Positions 28,614-36,186 of a stretch of 64,000 nucleotides of DNA are shown here, piece by piece. Each line of letters begins with the position of its first letter. Positions within the stretch are counted from its first letter, which is position 1. The notes beneath the pieces were generated by a model. That model was not told the DNA's origin. It searched no databases and saw only the letters and a program-made list of their open reading frames with translations. This DNA is from Chthoniobacter sp. (GTDB taxonomy: Bacteria; Verrucomicrobiota; Verrucomicrobiia; Chthoniobacterales; Chthoniobacteraceae), in NCBI GenBank assembly GCA_021414005.1, contig JAIOPH010000018.1, forward strand, positions 120,596 through 184,595. The letters are read 5' to 3'. Both the position numbers and the translations under genes were made by a program.

Positions 28614-29328
28614 TTCTGCGGGTGGCGGCGTCGATCTGCTCGGGCGTCTTGCGGTTCTGGCTGCTCTGCTTGTTCAGCGCGGCTTGCAGGGCTTGGAAAA
28701 AGGAAACGTCGCGGCGGACCTCGGTCGCTTCATCGCTCGCGGCGCAGAGGGCGAGCCGAGCGGAGCGAGACAGATTGCCGACAGTCAGCCCGAAGGGTGA
28801 GCGCGGGGGTCGCTCATCAACGCGCGGGAAAGTTCCGTCACCACCTGCACCCAGCGCTTCTTGCCGTCTTCCTGTTCGAGGATGTGCTCCTGTCCGGCGG
28901 GGATGAGCGCGAGGCGTTCGGTGGGTTTGCCGGTCGTCCACTTGTCCAAGTTGAAACGATGCATCATATCGCAGGCGATGCCGTGTTTCTCCAGCATCAC
29001 GGCGATGGCTTGGGCGGTGTCAAAGGTCGGGTTCCCCTGGCCACCGCTCTCGGTGTAGGTGATGAGCGCCTTCTTGAGCTGATCGGCGAGGCCGAGGTAA
29101 TCCACCACCAGCCCGCCGGGCTTGTCGCGGAAGACGCGGTTCACGCGGGCGATGGCCTGCATGAGGCCGTGGCCCTGCATCGGCTTGTCGGCATACATCG
29201 TGTGCAGGCAGGGCGCGTCAAAGCCGGTCAGCCACATATCGCGCACGATCATGATCTTGAACGGGTCCTTGGCGTCCTTGAAGCGGTTCGCCAGCTTGCG
29301 GCGGGCGTCCTTGCTGCGGATGACGGCG
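28614..29328 (-). pseudogene. hsdR: type I restriction endonuclease subunit R fragment
   Basis: The minus-strand frame from 29328 reads [33 protein letters not shown], then [20 protein letters not shown] and [21 protein letters not shown]. These are the unmistakable last helicase motifs of HsdR, the motor subunit that translocates DNA before cleavage. After VTELSRAL the frame stops at 28785. The expected continuation ([26 protein letters not shown]...KTPEQID) resumes in another frame from about 28755. The interruption coincides with a 48-nt repeat (28757-28804) also found at 37870-37916. The 5' three quarters of the gene and the hsdM and hsdS partners are absent, so it is non-functional. Confidence 0.85.
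28757..28804 (-). repeat. 48-nt dispersed repeat inserted in the hsdR remnant
   Basis: On the minus strand it runs from GCGCTCACCCTTCGGGCT to TCTCGCTCCGCTCG. It matches 37870-37916 (plus strand) with one gap and about six mismatches. It sits exactly where the HsdR reading frame is interrupted. Confidence 0.65.
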
Positions 29329-29602
29329 CTCACCCGCTTGAGCCGCTGGCACTCCTCCTCCAGCGCCCGCAACCGTCGCGCTTCGCTCACCTACACCCCG
29401 CCATACTTACGCTTCCACGTGTAATACGTCGGCTCGCTGATGTTGTGTTTGGCGCACACCGCCTTCACCCCACCTCCGCTCTGCGCCTACCTCAGTATCC
29501 CGATAATCTGTTCTTCGTTGAATCTGCTCTTTTTCATTCGTTCTGCTCTTTTACCCAGCAGAACTATATTTTTCCCACGTCCACTTTTCCGGGGTCAGGT
29601 CA
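29329..29602 (-). mobile_element. IS3-family insertion sequence remnant (left end and orfA)
   Basis: The minus strand starts with an IS3-type terminal repeat (TGACCTGACCCCGGAAAAGT, 29583-29602). An OrfA frame opens at 29537: [16 protein letters not shown], stop, [31 protein letters not shown], stop, [19 protein letters not shown]. This is the helix-turn-helix and leucine-zipper part of IS3 OrfA. Both stops are TAG where the family has Glu (GAG), so it cannot be translated whole. OrfB and the right end are missing. The sequence runs directly, in frame, into the HsdR fragment at about 29328. Confidence 0.8.
29540..29564. repeat. perfect 8-bp inverted repeat inside the IS3 end
   Basis: GTTCTGCT (29540-29547) and AGCAGAAC (29557-29564) form a hairpin with a 9-nt loop between the IS3 terminal repeat and orfA. 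On the plus strand it is followed by TATATTTTTCCC, so it could end transcripts entering from the left. Confidence 0.45.
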
Positions 29603-29629
29603 ACCACCCCGCTGCGCGCTCCGCTTGCC

Positions 29630-29665
29630 GATTAAGATTAGGAGTAAGAGTAAGATTAAGAAGAA
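29630..29665 (+). repeat. degenerate hexamer array
   Basis: Six 6-nt units in phase: GATTAA, GATTAG, GAGTAA, GAGTAA, GATTAA, GAAGAA. The array is AT-rich against a GC-rich background and ends about 90 nt before the mgtE start. Confidence 0.65.
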
Positions 29666-29756
29666 CAGCCTGCCGCTTTCCCCTCCCCCTGTAGCTGCCG
29701 CATCATGGCGGCGCGGCCTTGTCATCCGTGTGGCGGATGCTATGGGGAGCGGCTGC

Positions 29757-30995
29757 ATGAGCGCTCCTACCGATACGCCCACCGTTGCTCCCGAGCACCA
29801 CGCCGAGGTCCGCCGCCTCTTTGCGCTGGTCCTGGAAAAAAACACCCGCGATGCGGTGAAACTCCTGGCCTCCTACCCGGATGATTTCGTGGAGGAAGTC
29901 ATCGAGCTGCTCAGCCCCGCCCAGCGGCAGAGTGTGCTCGCTGCCTTGCCCAGCGACCGCCGGCAGCTCGTGCTGGCCACGGCTTCGCCGGAAAACCGCC
30001 GGCAGTGGCTGCAAAACGACCGCTTCCCGGATGAGACGATCGGCCGCCTCATGGACGCGCCGCTGGCGGTCTTTCCCGAGACCACGACCATCGCGGAAGC
30101 CACCCGCATGCTGCGCTCGCTGGTCGCCCGCGCGTTTGTCACCTACGTCTGGGTGGTGGATGAAAATGAGCGCTTCACGGGGGTGGCCGTCATGCGCGAG
30201 ATGCTGCTCGGCCAGCCTGGCCAGACGCTCGGCGAGATCATGATCCGCAACCCCTTTTTCCTCTCACCCGAGATGCCGGTGATGGAGGCGATGAAGCAGG
30301 CGGTGACGAAGCACTTCCCGGTATATCCCGTGTGCGACACGGCGGGGCGACTGCTCGGCACGGTGCGCGGCACGGTGCTTTTTGAGGCGCAGGCCTTTGA
30401 GTTGAGCGCGCAGGCAGGGGCCATGGTGGGTGTGGAGAAAGAGGAGCGCCTGTCCACGTCGTGGAAGCAGAGCCTGAAATTCCGGCATCCGTGGCTGCAG
30501 CTCAACCTGCTGACCGCCTTTGTGGCGGCGGCGGTCGTCGGTGCTTTCGAGGGCACACTCGAACGTGTCGTCCTGCTCGCGGTTTTCCTCCCGGTCCTCG
30601 CCGGGCAGAGCGGCAACACCGGCTGTCAGGCGCTGGCGGTGACCCTCCGGGGCATCACCCTCGGCGAACTGACGCCCGCCAAGGTCCGCGCCCTCGTCAG
30701 CAAGGAAGCCCTGCTCGGTTTCTGCAATGGCGCGCTCGTGGGTGTGAGCGCGGGCCTCGGGATGCTGATCTACGCGCTCCTGCAGAAAAACCCGCACGCC
30801 TGGACGCTCGCCGGCATCACCTGGCTGGCCATGATCGGGAGCTGCGTGGTCAGCGGCGTCTCCGGCGCGCTCGTGCCGCTCACTTTGAAAAGGCTCGGTG
30901 CCGACCCGGCGACGGCCTCCAGTATCTTCCTCACCACCGCCACCGACGTTGTCAGCATGGGCACCTTTCTCGGCCTCGCCACGGTGTTGATTTGA
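29757..30995 (+). CDS. mgtE: MgtE-type magnesium transporter
   Basis: 412 residues. The ATG at 29757 is preceded by GGGAG at a good distance; the frame is open for 1.2 kb further upstream but that part is not coding. Order: MgtE N-domain (residues about 10-110, [30 protein letters not shown]), two CBS domains (115-235, with the [21 protein letters not shown] pattern), then a C-terminal channel domain with about five membrane helices ([64 protein letters not shown]). The inner-membrane channel takes up Mg2+ and is gated by Mg2+ binding to the cytosolic domains. I saw no M-box or other riboswitch upstream. Confidence 0.92.
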   Translation: MSAPTDTPTVAPEHHAEVRRLFALVLEKNTRDAVKLLASYPDDFVEEVIELLSPAQRQSVLAALPSDRRQLVLATASPENRRQWLQNDRFPDETIGRLMDAPLAVFPETTTIAEATRMLRSLVARAFVTYVWVVDENERFTGVAVMREMLLGQPGQTLGEIMIRNPFFLSPEMPVMEAMKQAVTKHFPVYPVCDTAGRLLGTVRGTVLFEAQAFELSAQAGAMVGVEKEERLSTSWKQSLKFRHPWLQLNLLTAFVAAAVVGAFEGTLERVVLLAVFLPVLAGQSGNTGCQALAVTLRGITLGELTPAKVRALVSKEALLGFCNGALVGVSAGLGMLIYALLQKNPHAWTLAGITWLAMIGSCVVSGVSGALVPLTLKRLGADPATASSIFLTTATDVVSMGTFLGLATVLI

Positions 30996-31010
30996 GCCGG
31001 ATCCCGGCTC
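30994..31010 (+). terminator. hairpin at the end of mgtE
   Basis: GAGCCGG-ATC-CCGGCTC is a perfect 7-bp stem starting inside the mgtE stop codon. There is no T-run, so it may only protect the 3' end. Confidence 0.35.
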
Positions 31011-31116
31011 GGCACGCGACGTGATCGACTCACAGGTCGGGAGTTTTCGGAGGGCGGGGAAGGGGAGCGGTTGCTGCCTTGCCGGGTCGTGGCTGACCCG
31101 ATAGCCTGCGCGGACT

Positions 31117-31626
31117 ATGGACATTGAATTTCTCCGCACAGTTTCGATTTTACGCCAACTGAACGATGACGAGCTGCGGGCGTTAGCGGCGCTTTTCACC
31201 CAGCGAGAGGTGAAGCCCAAGGAGCGCATCATCGAGGGCGGTGCGCCGAATCGCACGTTCTACATCATTTGCGGCGGGGTGGTGCATATCCGGCGGCTGG
31301 CGCAGAAGCGCGAGATGTTGCTCGGCCGCCTCGGGGTGGGCGGATTCTTTGGCGAGATCAATCTTTTCGACCCCGGCATGGCCACGGCCAGCGTCTATGC
31401 GATGAAGCCAACGACGCTCGCCACGGTGGACTATGAAGGGCTGCGCGCCTTCATGGTGGAGCATCCGGCGACCGGCTATAAGATCGTCTCGGCGATGATG
31501 ACGGAGATATGCCGCCGTTTCCGCCTGACGAGCGACCGGCTCGTGAATATGGCCTACTGGAACAACGCGGACGCGTCGGTGGCACCGGAGCCCAGCCGCG
31601 CGGGCGGCGTTCAGCGGGGTGTCTGA
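31117..31626 (+). CDS. cyclic nucleotide-binding domain protein
   Basis: 169 residues. Residues 5-125 form a CRP-type cNMP-binding domain (LRQLNDDELRALAALFTQREVKPKERII, FYIICGGVVHIRR, the phosphate-binding cassette GGFFGEINLFDPGMATASVYA). The cassette keeps the F-G-E-I signature but has T-A-S in place of R-S/T-A. No DNA-binding helix-turn-helix follows: only about 40 residues remain, with an Ala/Pro-rich tail. It may be a stand-alone sensor or a partner protein rather than a transcription factor. Ligand uncertain. A candidate cyclase is encoded at 59937-63944. Its 3' end overlaps the convergent lipoprotein gene by 16 nt. Confidence 0.8.
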   Translation: MDIEFLRTVSILRQLNDDELRALAALFTQREVKPKERIIEGGAPNRTFYIICGGVVHIRRLAQKREMLLGRLGVGGFFGEINLFDPGMATASVYAMKPTTLATVDYEGLRAFMVEHPATGYKIVSAMMTEICRRFRLTSDRLVNMAYWNNADASVAPEPSRAGGVQRGV

Positions 31627-31952
31627 AAGACCTGGTCGCCGACCTGCGGGGTACCTTTCACGATGTCGGCGATGGTGAAGGGCCGGCGGCGGATGGCGCT
31701 GGACTTCAGCTCGGCCACGGGGCCATCGGGGGCGTGTGATTGCAGCATGACGTCGGGCGGCGGGCCGGAGGAGCTGGTGCTGTCGATGAGGACGAAGTGC
31801 TGCTCGGTGTTCACGAGGGTGATGGTGCCGACGAGCACGGGGGCCGGAGGTGCGGCGGGCTTCGTGGCTTTCTTGCGCGGCAGGAGCCCGCAGCCGGCGA
31901 GTTGGGTGAGGAGCAGGAGGGCGAAAACCCCGCGCCAGCCGGGACGCATCAT
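31611..31952 (-). CDS. small lipoprotein
   Basis: About 113 residues starting with MMRPGWRGVFALLLLTQLAGC. LAGC is a clear lipobox, so the mature protein is anchored by lipid at Cys21 or so. A Lys/Ala/Pro linker (LLPRKKATKPAAPPAP) is followed by a small beta-rich domain (VLVGTITLVNTEQHFVLIDS) and a second strand-rich part (TIADIVKGTPQVGDQVFQ). The repeated 'gtI--Vn---f-lI' style resembles small OB-like lipoproteins of Verrucomicrobiota with unknown role. Two start codons (31952, 31949) overlap the cysS stop, so it is probably translated by coupling to cysS. Confidence 0.7.
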   Translation of the reverse strand: MMRPGWRGVFALLLLTQLAGCGLLPRKKATKPAAPPAPVLVGTITLVNTEQHFVLIDSTSSSGPPPDVMLQSHAPDGPVAELKSSAIRRRPFTIADIVKGTPQVGDQVFQTPR

Positions 31953-33376
31953 GCAGCGGCGGGCGAAAGTTTTGGGCCGTCCTTGGTGTCTTTGACGATC
32001 CAGCCGAGCGCGGCGATTTCGTCGCGCAGCCGGTCGCTGGCTTGCCAATCTTTGTCCGCGCGCGCCTGCTGGCGTTTTTCCACGAGCGCGAGCACCGCGG
32101 CGGGAACGGCCGCCGCTTCCGGCTCAAACGCCAGCACACGGTTGATCGACTCCCACAACTTTAGGAGTTCGCTGGCTTGCTCAGGCCCGAACTGGCCGTG
32201 GTCGAGGGCGCTGTTGCTTTCGCGGATGAGGTCGAAAAGCTGTCCCAGCGCGCCGGCGATGTTCAGGTCATCGTCAAGGGCTTGGAAGAAATTTTTGTGC
32301 CGACCAAGAGACACCGACATCTCCCCACCGGTGAATACCCCAGCATCTGCAATCTGCGATCTGCAATCTGAAATCCTCCGCACCCACACATCGATCCGCC
32401 CGAGCGCGGCCCGCGCCCCTTCCAACCCCGCGAAGGTGAAGTTCAGCGGCAGCCGGTAGTTCACCGTGAGCAGCGCGTAGCGGATCTCCCTACCGGTGAA
32501 GCCCTTCTCCAGCAAGTCGCGCAGGGTGTAAAAATTCCCCGCCGATTTCGACATCTTCTGCCCCTCGACCATGAGGTGCGCGCAGTGCAGCCAGTGGCGC
32601 ACGAATTTTCGCCCCGTGCAACACTCGCTCTGCGCGATCTCGGCCTCATGATGCGGGAAAATGTTGTCCACGCCGCCGCAATGAATATCCAGCTCCGGCC
32701 CGAGCAGCGCGGTGGCCATGGCGCTGCACTCGATGTGCCAGCCGGGCCGGCCCGGACCCCACGGCGACTCCCAGCGCACGTCGCCGTCCGCTTCGTCCCA
32801 CGCTTTCCACAGCGCAAAGTCGCCGATGTTTTCCTTCTCGTATTCGTCGCTGTTCACGCGCCCGCTCGGGCGGAGTTCGTCCAGGTTGAGATGCGCGAGC
32901 TTTCCGTAGTCGGGGAATTTCGCGAGGCGGAAATACACGCTCCGGTCCTCGGCCTGATACGCGATGCCCTGCGCTTCGAGCTGCCCGATCATGGCGATCA
33001 TCCGCTCGACGTAGCGCGGCTCGGTGGCGGCGGGAAAGTGGTTCGCCGGCTTGATGCGGAGTGTTTCGAGGTCGTGGAAAAACGCGTCCTTATAGACCTG
33101 CGTGAAGTCGGCCAGCCGACGCCCCGCCGCGCGCGCGCCGCGGATGGTCTTGTCGTCCACGTCGGTGAGATTCATCACGCGCTCGACCACGAAGCCGCGC
33201 GCCTCGAGGTGCCGCTGGAGGAGATCCTCGAAAACGTAGGCGCGGAAATTGCCGATGTGCGCGTGGTTATAAACCGTGGGCCCGCACGTGTACATCTTCA
33301 CCTGCCGCCCGGCGGGATCGAGCGGGCGAAAATCTTCGAGATGGCGCGAGTAGGTGTTGAAAAGGCGGACGGACAT
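31949..33376 (-). CDS. cysS: cysteinyl-tRNA synthetase
   Basis: 475 residues, the usual length. It charges tRNA-Cys with cysteine. The HIGH motif appears as HIGNFRAYVFEDLL (residue about 40), Zn ligands as YTCGPTVYNH, WHIECSA and HCGGVDNIFPHHEAE, and KMSKS as GQKMSKSAGNF (about 272). DALR-type anticodon-binding helices follow. Between the first C-terminal helix (ALGRIDVWVRR) and FFQALDDDLNIAGAL there is an unusual insertion (ISDCRSQIADAGVFTGGEM). Its DNA is a four-unit heptamer array (32347-32374). The insertion keeps the frame, so the enzyme should still be functional. The start is at 33376; no Shine-Dalgarno sequence is seen. Confidence 0.95.
   Translation of the reverse strand: MSVRLFNTYSRHLEDFRPLDPAGRQVKMYTCGPTVYNHAHIGNFRAYVFEDLLQRHLEARGFVVERVMNLTDVDDKTIRGARAAGRRLADFTQVYKDAFFHDLETLRIKPANHFPAATEPRYVERMIAMIGQLEAQGIAYQAEDRSVYFRLAKFPDYGKLAHLNLDELRPSGRVNSDEYEKENIGDFALWKAWDEADGDVRWESPWGPGRPGWHIECSAMATALLGPELDIHCGGVDNIFPHHEAEIAQSECCTGRKFVRHWLHCAHLMVEGQKMSKSAGNFYTLRDLLEKGFTGREIRYALLTVNYRLPLNFTFAGLEGARAALGRIDVWVRRISDCRSQIADAGVFTGGEMSVSLGRHKNFFQALDDDLNIAGALGQLFDLIRESNSALDHGQFGPEQASELLKLWESINRVLAFEPEAAAVPAAVLALVEKRQQARADKDWQASDRLRDEIAALGWIVKDTKDGPKLSPAAA
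32347..32374. repeat. heptamer array inside cysS
   Basis: Four 7-nt units in exact phase: CTGCAAT, CTGCGAT, CTGCAAT, CTGAAAT. On the coding strand they are read as part of ISDCRSQIADAG. Confidence 0.75.
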
Positions 33377-33546
33377 GGGAGCCGCGGACGTTAGCGGATT
33401 TTCGCGGTTTGGCGATGTCCGGCTGCGCCGATCCCGGCGTTCCGAGCCGCAAAAAAAGTGGTCGGCATCGGCCGAGGAGACGCTAGGGTCCGCGAATCAC
33501 AAAACTTTTCCAACAGATCGCCGTCGGAACTACGCTGCTGCTGAGC

Positions 33547-36186
33547 GTGACTGCCGTCGCATCGGCGGACGTGGTCATTCCGGGCCTGGCCGGCAGCACG
33601 CTCGAACCGGAACTCAAGGGCCTGGTCCTGGTCGAGGAGTTGAATTGCGTGGCCTGCCACACGAGCGAGGCGGCCTTTGCCGCGCGATCGAAGAAAGCTC
33701 CGCGCCTTTCCGACGTCGGCTCCCGGGTGAACCCGGCTTACCTTGAGGCCTATCTCCGCGATCCGCACGGGACCAAACCGGGCACAACGATGCCGGATCT
33801 GCTGGGGCAATTGGGCAAGGACGAGAGGGCGGAGATCGCCAAGTCTCTCACCCATTTTTTGCTCTCGGTGAAAAAGAGCGACTTTGCCTTGCAGCCGCCG
33901 GATGCCGTGGCCGCGACGCACGGCGAACGGCTGTTCCACTCCCGCGGTTGCGCGGTCTGTCACTCGCCGCGCGACGCTGGCGGGGCGGAGTTGATGCCCA
34001 AGACCTCGGCACCACTCGGGGCGCTGGAAAAGAAATACAGCTTCAAGAGCCTCGTGGAGTTTCTCCGGCAGCCGCACGCCAGCCGGCTTTCCGGCCGGAT
34101 GCCGGACTTGCGTTTGGCGGGGCAGGATCTGGAGCGCATCGCGCACTACCTACTGCGGGACACCCGGGTGCCGGGCCACCTTTCCTACACGATGTATCGC
34201 GGCAAGGTGTGGGAGGGGCTGGAAAGTGACGAGGTGAAGGCGGAGCGCGCCGGGCAGGTGCAGGATTTTGCCGCGGAAAGCCTCGGGAAACTGCAGCACC
34301 ACACGGCACTGAAATTCGCTGGCTGGCTGAATGTCCCGCAAGCGGGGCGCTACACTTTTTTCCTGGAAATGAACGGTGGGACGCTGCGCGTGGATGGCAA
34401 AGACCTCGTGGTGCAGGAGCCGAGCGACCGGCGCGGGGTGAAAAAACTGGAGGGCGCGGCGGAGCTGGCCGCGGGCTGGCGGAAGATCGAGCTGACTTAC
34501 TTTCACACCGGCCATGAGCCGAAGTTTTCCTTCGAAATGGCCGGCCCGCAGTTCGCACGGCAACCGATCCCGTCGTCGATGCTCTCGGTTTCCAACGAAC
34601 CGATTCCGGCCTTTGAGCCGCTCAAGGTGGATGCCGATCTCGCGACGCGCGGACGGGAGCAGTTCGCGAAGCTGGCCTGCGCGCGGTGCCATGATGATCT
34701 CCGGGTTGCTTCCCAGCCAGCGACCGCATTTGCCAAACTCGATCCCAGCCGGGGATGCGTGAGCGGGGCCGCCGGCCATTGGCCGCGCTTCGACCTGACG
34801 GCGGAGCAGCGCAGCATAATCGCCAAGGCGCTGCCGCGCTTGGAGGAGCAGCGACTGACCGACCGGCAGTTGCTCGACAAGACGCTGGTCACTTTCAACT
34901 GCATCGGCTGTCACGAACGCACGGGCCTCGGCGGGATTGCGCCGGAGCGCAATGCGAAGTTCACCGGAACGCACGAAGCGCTGGGCGATCAGGGTCGCCT
35001 GCCGCCGCCGCTCACCCATGTCGGGGCAAAGCTGAAGCCCGAATGGATCGCGGAGGTGCTGCTTCACGGGAAACGCCAGCGCGACTATCTGGATGCCTCG
35101 ATGCCGCAGTTTGGCGAGGCGAATGTCGGGCACCTGGTCGAGTTATTCGGCACGGTGGATAAGCTGGAAGCCGTGACCTTTCCCAAGATCGCGAACCTGC
35201 AGGAGTCCAAGAACGCCGGTTATGAGATGATCGGGACGGCTGGGTTCAGCTGCATCGCCTGCCATGACTTTAACGGCCAGAAATCGGGTGGGGCTGGCGC
35301 GCTCGACATTGTGAACGTCACGGAGCGCATTCAGAAAAACTGGTTCCATCTCTACATGCGCCAGCCGTCGCGCTTTCACCCCACGGTGATCATGCCGACT
35401 TACTGGCCCGGCGGTCAGTCCATCCGCCCGAAGATCCTCGGCGGCGACACGGCGCAACAGATTGAGGCGCTGTGGAGTTACCTGGAAGATGGCACCCGCG
35501 CAAAAAAGCCGGCGGGGTTATCCCGGCAGTCACGCGAACTCCGGGTCACGGACGTGGCCGAAATGTGTCGGGGCCGTGGACCGGTGGGTTACCGGGGCAT
35601 TGGCGTGGGTTATCCGCAGGGTCTCAACCTGGCGTTTGATTCCGAACAGATGAGTCTGCGGCTGCTTTGGAAAGGGGAGTTCGCCAACGTCGATCTCGGT
35701 TCCTTCGAGCCGCGCGGCACGGAGCGGATCGCCTTTCCGCCCGGCATCCCGTTTCACCGCCTGAAATCCATGGAGGACAACTGGCCTTACAAGGGAAAGA
35801 CCAACTACCCATTCCCGCAGGATCATGGGTATCAGTTCCGCGGTTATCATCTGGATGCCCTGCGCCGCCCGACCCTCTTCTATCGCTACGGTGACATTGC
35901 CGTGGAGGATTTCTTTGAGGATGTGCGCGACAAGGATGGCCGGACTTACTTCAAGCGCACCTTCCTTTTCGACGCGCCCGACGCCCAGACGCCCTTCTAT
36001 TTCCGCGCCGCCGCCGGCAAGAAGATCACCACGGCATCGGATCGTGCGTTCACGGCCGATCAACTCCAACTGCGCATCACCAGCGACCACCACGGAGTCA
36101 CTCGGCCAGGCGATCCCGGCGAAGTGCTGATCCCCTTAACTCTGCCCAAAGGCCGCTCCACCCTCACCCTCGAATACCAATGGTAA
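33547..36186 (+). CDS. secreted pentahaem cytochrome c with PA14-like domain
   Basis: 879 residues from the GTG at 33547. Five c-haem motifs are present: LNCVACHTSE, GCAVCHSPRD, CARCHDDL, NCIGCHERTG and SCIACHDFNG. Between haems 2 and 3 lies a PA14-like beta domain (LKFAGWLNVPQAGRYTFFLEMNGGTLRVDGKDL). The C-terminal 250 residues contain no haem. The reading frame upstream of the GTG encodes a fine signal peptide (TKLFQQIAVGTTLLLSVTAVASA) but has no ATG, GTG or TTG. Translation may begin at an ATC (33496), or the start was mutated. It is probably a periplasmic electron-transfer subunit for the oxidoreductase encoded next, whose ATG overlaps its stop codon. Confidence 0.78.
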   Translation: MTAVASADVVIPGLAGSTLEPELKGLVLVEELNCVACHTSEAAFAARSKKAPRLSDVGSRVNPAYLEAYLRDPHGTKPGTTMPDLLGQLGKDERAEIAKSLTHFLLSVKKSDFALQPPDAVAATHGERLFHSRGCAVCHSPRDAGGAELMPKTSAPLGALEKKYSFKSLVEFLRQPHASRLSGRMPDLRLAGQDLERIAHYLLRDTRVPGHLSYTMYRGKVWEGLESDEVKAERAGQVQDFAAESLGKLQHHTALKFAGWLNVPQAGRYTFFLEMNGGTLRVDGKDLVVQEPSDRRGVKKLEGAAELAAGWRKIELTYFHTGHEPKFSFEMAGPQFARQPIPSSMLSVSNEPIPAFEPLKVDADLATRGREQFAKLACARCHDDLRVASQPATAFAKLDPSRGCVSGAAGHWPRFDLTAEQRSIIAKALPRLEEQRLTDRQLLDKTLVTFNCIGCHERTGLGGIAPERNAKFTGTHEALGDQGRLPPPLTHVGAKLKPEWIAEVLLHGKRQRDYLDASMPQFGEANVGHLVELFGTVDKLEAVTFPKIANLQESKNAGYEMIGTAGFSCIACHDFNGQKSGGAGALDIVNVTERIQKNWFHLYMRQPSRFHPTVIMPTYWPGGQSIRPKILGGDTAQQIEALWSYLEDGTRAKKPAGLSRQSRELRVTDVAEMCRGRGPVGYRGIGVGYPQGLNLAFDSEQMSLRLLWKGEFANVDLGSFEPRGTERIAFPPGIPFHRLKSMEDNWPYKGKTNYPFPQDHGYQFRGYHLDALRRPTLFYRYGDIAVEDFFEDVRDKDGRTYFKRTFLFDAPDAQTPFYFRAAAGKKITTASDRAFTADQLQLRITSDHHGVTRPGDPGEVLIPLTLPKGRSTLTLEYQW

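Noticed and set aside
28508..28618. Possible surface-sorting tail ([15 protein letters not shown]... LRKRRK)
   Set aside because: No PEP motif, no start codon and no protein in front of it; it may be chance in a decayed stretch.
28530..29756. Long upstream extension of the mgtE frame
   Set aside because: It overlaps hsdR and IS3 remnants on the other strand and has no MgtE similarity; mgtE begins at 29757.
29540..29756. Mg2+ riboswitch upstream of mgtE
   Set aside because: No M-box conserved sequence or three-way fold found; the stretch is an IS3 end plus a hexamer array.
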